Below, in pieces: positions 61,611 to 64,000 of a stretch of 64,000 bases of DNA (positions within the stretch are counted from its first letter, which is position 1; each line of letters begins with the position of its first letter). The notes under the pieces were generated by a model. The model did not search any database. It was not told the DNA's origin and was given only the letters and a program-made list of their open reading frames with translations. The position numbers and the translations under genes are program-made. Source of the stretch: Bradyrhizobium cytisi (GTDB lineage: Bacteria > Pseudomonadota > Alphaproteobacteria > Rhizobiales > Xanthobacteraceae); assembly GCF_008123515.1 (NCBI RefSeq), contig NZ_VSSR01000011.1, positions 124,001-188,000 of the forward strand, read 5' to 3'.

Positions 61611-62447
61611 TCACTCGGCCAGGGCGCTGGCGCTTTGCCGCGATCGACGGACGAGCAGATTGGCTACGATCAACAACAGGATCGACAGGCCCATCATCAA
61701 GGTGGCGGCCGCCGTGATCGCCGGACTCAATTGCTCTCGCAGGCCCGTGAACATTTCGAGTGGCAGGGTGCGCTGCTCGGCGTTGGCGAGGAATTGCACC
61801 ACGACCACTTCGTCGAACGACGTCACAAAGGCGAAAGCGGCGCCTGACAATACGCCTGGCAGGATCAGCGGCAGCATGACCCGAATGAATCCGGTCAGCG
61901 GTCTCGCCCCGAGAATGGACGTCGCTCGCATCAGGTTGCGGTCGAACCCCGTGAGGCTTGCGCCGACGGTCACCACGACAAAGGGGCTCGCCAGAACGGT
62001 ATGCGCGAGGATGATGCCGAAATAGGTATTGGCGAGCCCGACGCGGGCATAAAACAGATAGGTTCCGACCGCCGTCACGACGACCGGGACGATCAGGGGC
62101 GAAATCAGCAAAGGCACGACGAACCGCCGCGCCGGGAATTTCGGATCCGACAGGCCGATCGCGGTCAGCGTTCCCAGCACGGTCGCCAGCACGGTCGATC
62201 CCAATCCGATCAGCAGGCTGTTGCCGATGGCGGCGCGCCAGCGCGGCGTCCCGAGCACGACTTCGTACCACCGCGTTGAAAGCCCGGCGAGCGGGAAGGT
62301 GAAGAATGAACCGCTGTTGAAAGACAAGGGCACCGGCACGAAAATCGGCACGACGAGGAAGATCAGCACCAGCACGCACCAGAACCAGAGCGCGGTGACG
62401 CGGACCCATTCGGCGGTCGTTGGGTATGGCGACAACATGGCGTTCAT
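61611..62447 (-). CDS. ABC transporter permease, PotC-type
   Basis: A 278-residue permease with six helices. The EAA loop is RATSILGARPLTGFIRVMLP LILPGV-like (central, about residues 175-200) and the TM2 region has GNSLLIGLGSTVLATVLGTL. It resembles the spermidine/putrescine PotC family. Its start overlaps the stop of the PotB-type gene (ATGA). With eutBC directly downstream, ethanolamine or a related amine is the likely cargo. Confidence 0.9.
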   Translation of the reverse strand: MNAMLSPYPTTAEWVRVTALWFWCVLVLIFLVVPIFVPVPLSFNSGSFFTFPLAGLSTRWYEVVLGTPRWRAAIGNSLLIGLGSTVLATVLGTLTAIGLSDPKFPARRFVVPLLISPLIVPVVVTAVGTYLFYARVGLANTYFGIILAHTVLASPFVVVTVGASLTGFDRNLMRATSILGARPLTGFIRVMLPLILPGVLSGAAFAFVTSFDEVVVVQFLANAEQRTLPLEMFTGLREQLSPAITAAATLMMGLSILLLIVANLLVRRSRQSASALAE

Positions 62448-63655
62448 CCCATCTTGAAGAGATCGAGACCGAGGTACCGCGTCAGGGTGACGTAAAGGCC
62501 GAGGGTAGAGGCGAGCAGCACGAAGCTCAACGCCGCCGCCATCTCCCAATTGAGCTCGACGTTGACGTAGTTGGCGATGAAATTGCTGATCAACTGGTCG
62601 CTTGCCCCGCCGATTAGCACCGGCGTGATGTAGTAGCCGAGGCACAGGATGAAGGTGAGCAGGCAACCGGCGAGAACGCCGGGCATGACTTGCGGCAGAT
62701 AGACCCGCCAGAACGCGGTGAAAGGCCGGGCTCCAAGTGATTGGGCGGCTCTGACCAGCGAAGGCTTGACCGAGCGCATCACGCTGTAGATCGGCAGCAG
62801 CGTAAAGGGCAGCTGGATATGCGTCATCGCGATGATGAGCCCGGTGCGGCTGTACATCAATTCGAGGCGATCCGACGTCAGGCCGAGCCAGAGCAACAGG
62901 TCGTTGAGCAGGCCGAATTTCTGCAGGATCACGGTCCAGGCGGCGGTACGCACAAGGATCGACGTCCAAAACGGCAGCAGCACCAGAACGAGGACCATGC
63001 CGGCAACCGCGGGGCGCAGGTTGGTGATTACGAAGGCGAGCGGAAAGGCGAGCGCCAGCGTTGCGAGCGTGACGATCGTTGCGATCAGAAACGTCCGGCC
63101 AAAGACCCGGAGGAAGACCGCCTGGTCGGCCGGAACCGCGCCGATGGTCCCCCGCTCGGTCCATCGCAGGTCAAAGGCGCTGAGGAGATAGAACGAGGTG
63201 AAGCGGTTTGTGCCGGTGCGAATAGCCGCCCAGCTTTGCTCTTCGCCGAGCAGCGGAGCCGCCTTGATCATCGCCTCCTTGCCCGTCGCCTGATCCTGCG
63301 TGGCGATGCGCGCTACGCGGAGCACCTGGCTGCGGGCGCCGGGCAGGCGGGTGTTGAGGGCCTTGGCGAATTCATAAACGGCGCCTGCCGCCTGCGCCTG
63401 CTTCAAATCGGCCGCCAAGGCGAGGAAGACGGGCTCGCCGGGCACGCCGGCGCCGCTGTCCTGCCGGAGCGCCGCGATGGTGTGAGGCAGCGCATTGGCA
63501 ATTGTCGGCTCGTAGACGGCCCGCGACAGCAGCGCGACGATCGGCGCGCCGAAACTGAACAACAGAAGCAGCAGGAGCGGGGCCGCCAACGCAAGCGGAC
63601 GCAGGCCGTCCCATCGGTCCGTTGTGCCGATTTTCGGTAAGGCGATCGATGACAT
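62444..63655 (-). CDS. ABC transporter permease, PotB-type with long first loop
   Basis: A 403-residue permease. After the first helix (LALAAPLLLLLLFSFGAPIV) comes a roughly 125-residue hydrophilic, periplasmic loop before the five-helix permease core (VFGRTFLIATIVTLATLALA onward). The EAA loop is RAAQSLGARPFTAFWRVYLP. The long loop makes it about 110 residues longer than typical PotB but is seen in one subgroup of the family. It is upstream partner of the PotC-type gene and downstream of the binding protein. Confidence 0.9.
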   Translation of the reverse strand: MSSIALPKIGTTDRWDGLRPLALAAPLLLLLLFSFGAPIVALLSRAVYEPTIANALPHTIAALRQDSGAGVPGEPVFLALAADLKQAQAAGAVYEFAKALNTRLPGARSQVLRVARIATQDQATGKEAMIKAAPLLGEEQSWAAIRTGTNRFTSFYLLSAFDLRWTERGTIGAVPADQAVFLRVFGRTFLIATIVTLATLALAFPLAFVITNLRPAVAGMVLVLVLLPFWTSILVRTAAWTVILQKFGLLNDLLLWLGLTSDRLELMYSRTGLIIAMTHIQLPFTLLPIYSVMRSVKPSLVRAAQSLGARPFTAFWRVYLPQVMPGVLAGCLLTFILCLGYYITPVLIGGASDQLISNFIANYVNVELNWEMAAALSFVLLASTLGLYVTLTRYLGLDLFKMG

Positions 63656-63720
63656 GAGGCACCCCTCGCGTGGCGTTAGGACCGGGTGGTGCCCGATCGG
63701 CGTTCTCGTCGCGGCCTATT

Positions 63721-64000
63721 CTATTGGGCGAGCCAGGCGTTGAAGCGCTTGACCAAGTCCTCGCCATGGTCACCCCAGAATTCGACGTCGCCGACCAGGT
63801 AGCTCTTCATGTGATCGGGCGCGGTGGGGAGTTTCGGCAGGACCTCCTTGGGAACGAACGGCGTCGCATCCGTCAGCACCGGACCATAGGGAATGAAGCG
63901 GCCGAGCCGCGCGCCGACTTCAGGATCGGCCGCATAGGCGAGATATTTGTAGGCGAGGTCGAGGTTCTTGGCGCTCTTCGGAATCGCGATCATGTCATAT
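63721..64000 (-). CDS. ABC transporter extracellular solute-binding protein, C-terminal part
   Basis: The last about 92 residues of a periplasmic binding protein; the rest is beyond the window end. IAIPKSAKNLDLAYKYLAYA and RLGRFIPYGPVL and the final DLVKRFNAWLAQ match the C-terminal helices of polyamine-type (PotD/PotF) binding proteins. It precedes the two permeases on the minus strand; the ATPase gene is not in view. Confidence 0.85.
   Translation of the reverse strand, partial: YDMIAIPKSAKNLDLAYKYLAYAADPEVGARLGRFIPYGPVLTDATPFVPKEVLPKLPTAPDHMKSYLVGDVEFWGDHGEDLVKRFNAWLAQ

Noticed and set aside
60202..62409. Single 735-residue minus-strand protein
   Set aside because: Only the part from 61599 downward is EutB; the upstream part is an out-of-frame reading of the PotC-type permease gene.

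Overview
The window is GC-rich, densely coded chromosomal DNA of an alphaproteobacterium, most likely Bradyrhizobium or a close relative. The clues are a complete carbon-phosphorus lyase (phn) locus, the DUF2948-hisD-UPF0262-phosphatase-maf-yacG housekeeping block, and several palindromic intergenic repeats of the kind I associate with that genus. The genus call is an inference from gene content; no ribosomal RNA is present. I found no transposase, integrase, CRISPR array or phage gene, so this reads as ordinary chromosome with accessory metabolic modules.

Layout. 1-9.6 kb: end of a PepSY membrane protein, a multi-rhodanese protein, serA, a patatin-GntP pair, a secreted tannase-type esterase, and on the minus strand a ClpS-like/zinc-finger/AAA ATPase fusion, the most unusual protein here. 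9.7-17.9 kb: an EmrAB-type efflux pair with a divergent TetR regulator, a MarR regulator with an 18-bp palindrome centred on its start codon followed by an enoyl-CoA hydratase, a chemoreceptor and a DapA-superfamily enzyme. 18.1-20.2 kb: a methanethiol oxidase (SELENBP1 family) gene overlapping a gene for a His-rich membrane protein.

20.2-34.5 kb is the phosphonate locus. A minus-strand group (hexapeptide acyltransferase, a second phnM, a DUF1045 2H phosphoesterase) faces the phnCDEE transporter operon; phnF is convergent with it and divergent from phnGHIJKLMN. The two intergenic control regions hold three Pho-box-like repeats, and the phnF-phnG gap also has a perfect inverted repeat suited to PhnF. 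Together these genes import a phosphonate, attach it to ribose, cleave the C-P bond and return phosphate under phosphate-starvation control.

34.6-47.2 kb: an SDR, a histone-like basic protein, a hydrolase, an O-acetylhomoserine sulfhydrylase, then an IclR-controlled catabolic operon (TctC-type binding protein, flavin reductase-like protein, FAH hydrolase, hydratase, RidA, amidohydrolase), a luciferase-like oxidoreductase, a Tat-exported intradiol-dioxygenase-like protein with a ferric-reductase-like membrane partner, and a cyclic-nucleotide-binding protein. 47.2-48.6 kb is largely non-coding: a nested palindrome, a structured element of unknown nature, tRNA-Thr and a 24-bp palindrome. 48.6-55 kb: a thioredoxin-reductase-like flavoprotein fused to a cyclic-nucleotide domain and several small redox and hydrolase genes. 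55-59.3 kb: the hisD-yacG block ending in tRNA-Phe. 59.4-64 kb: a minus-strand operon coupling a polyamine-type ABC importer to ethanolamine ammonia-lyase (eutBC), running off the window.
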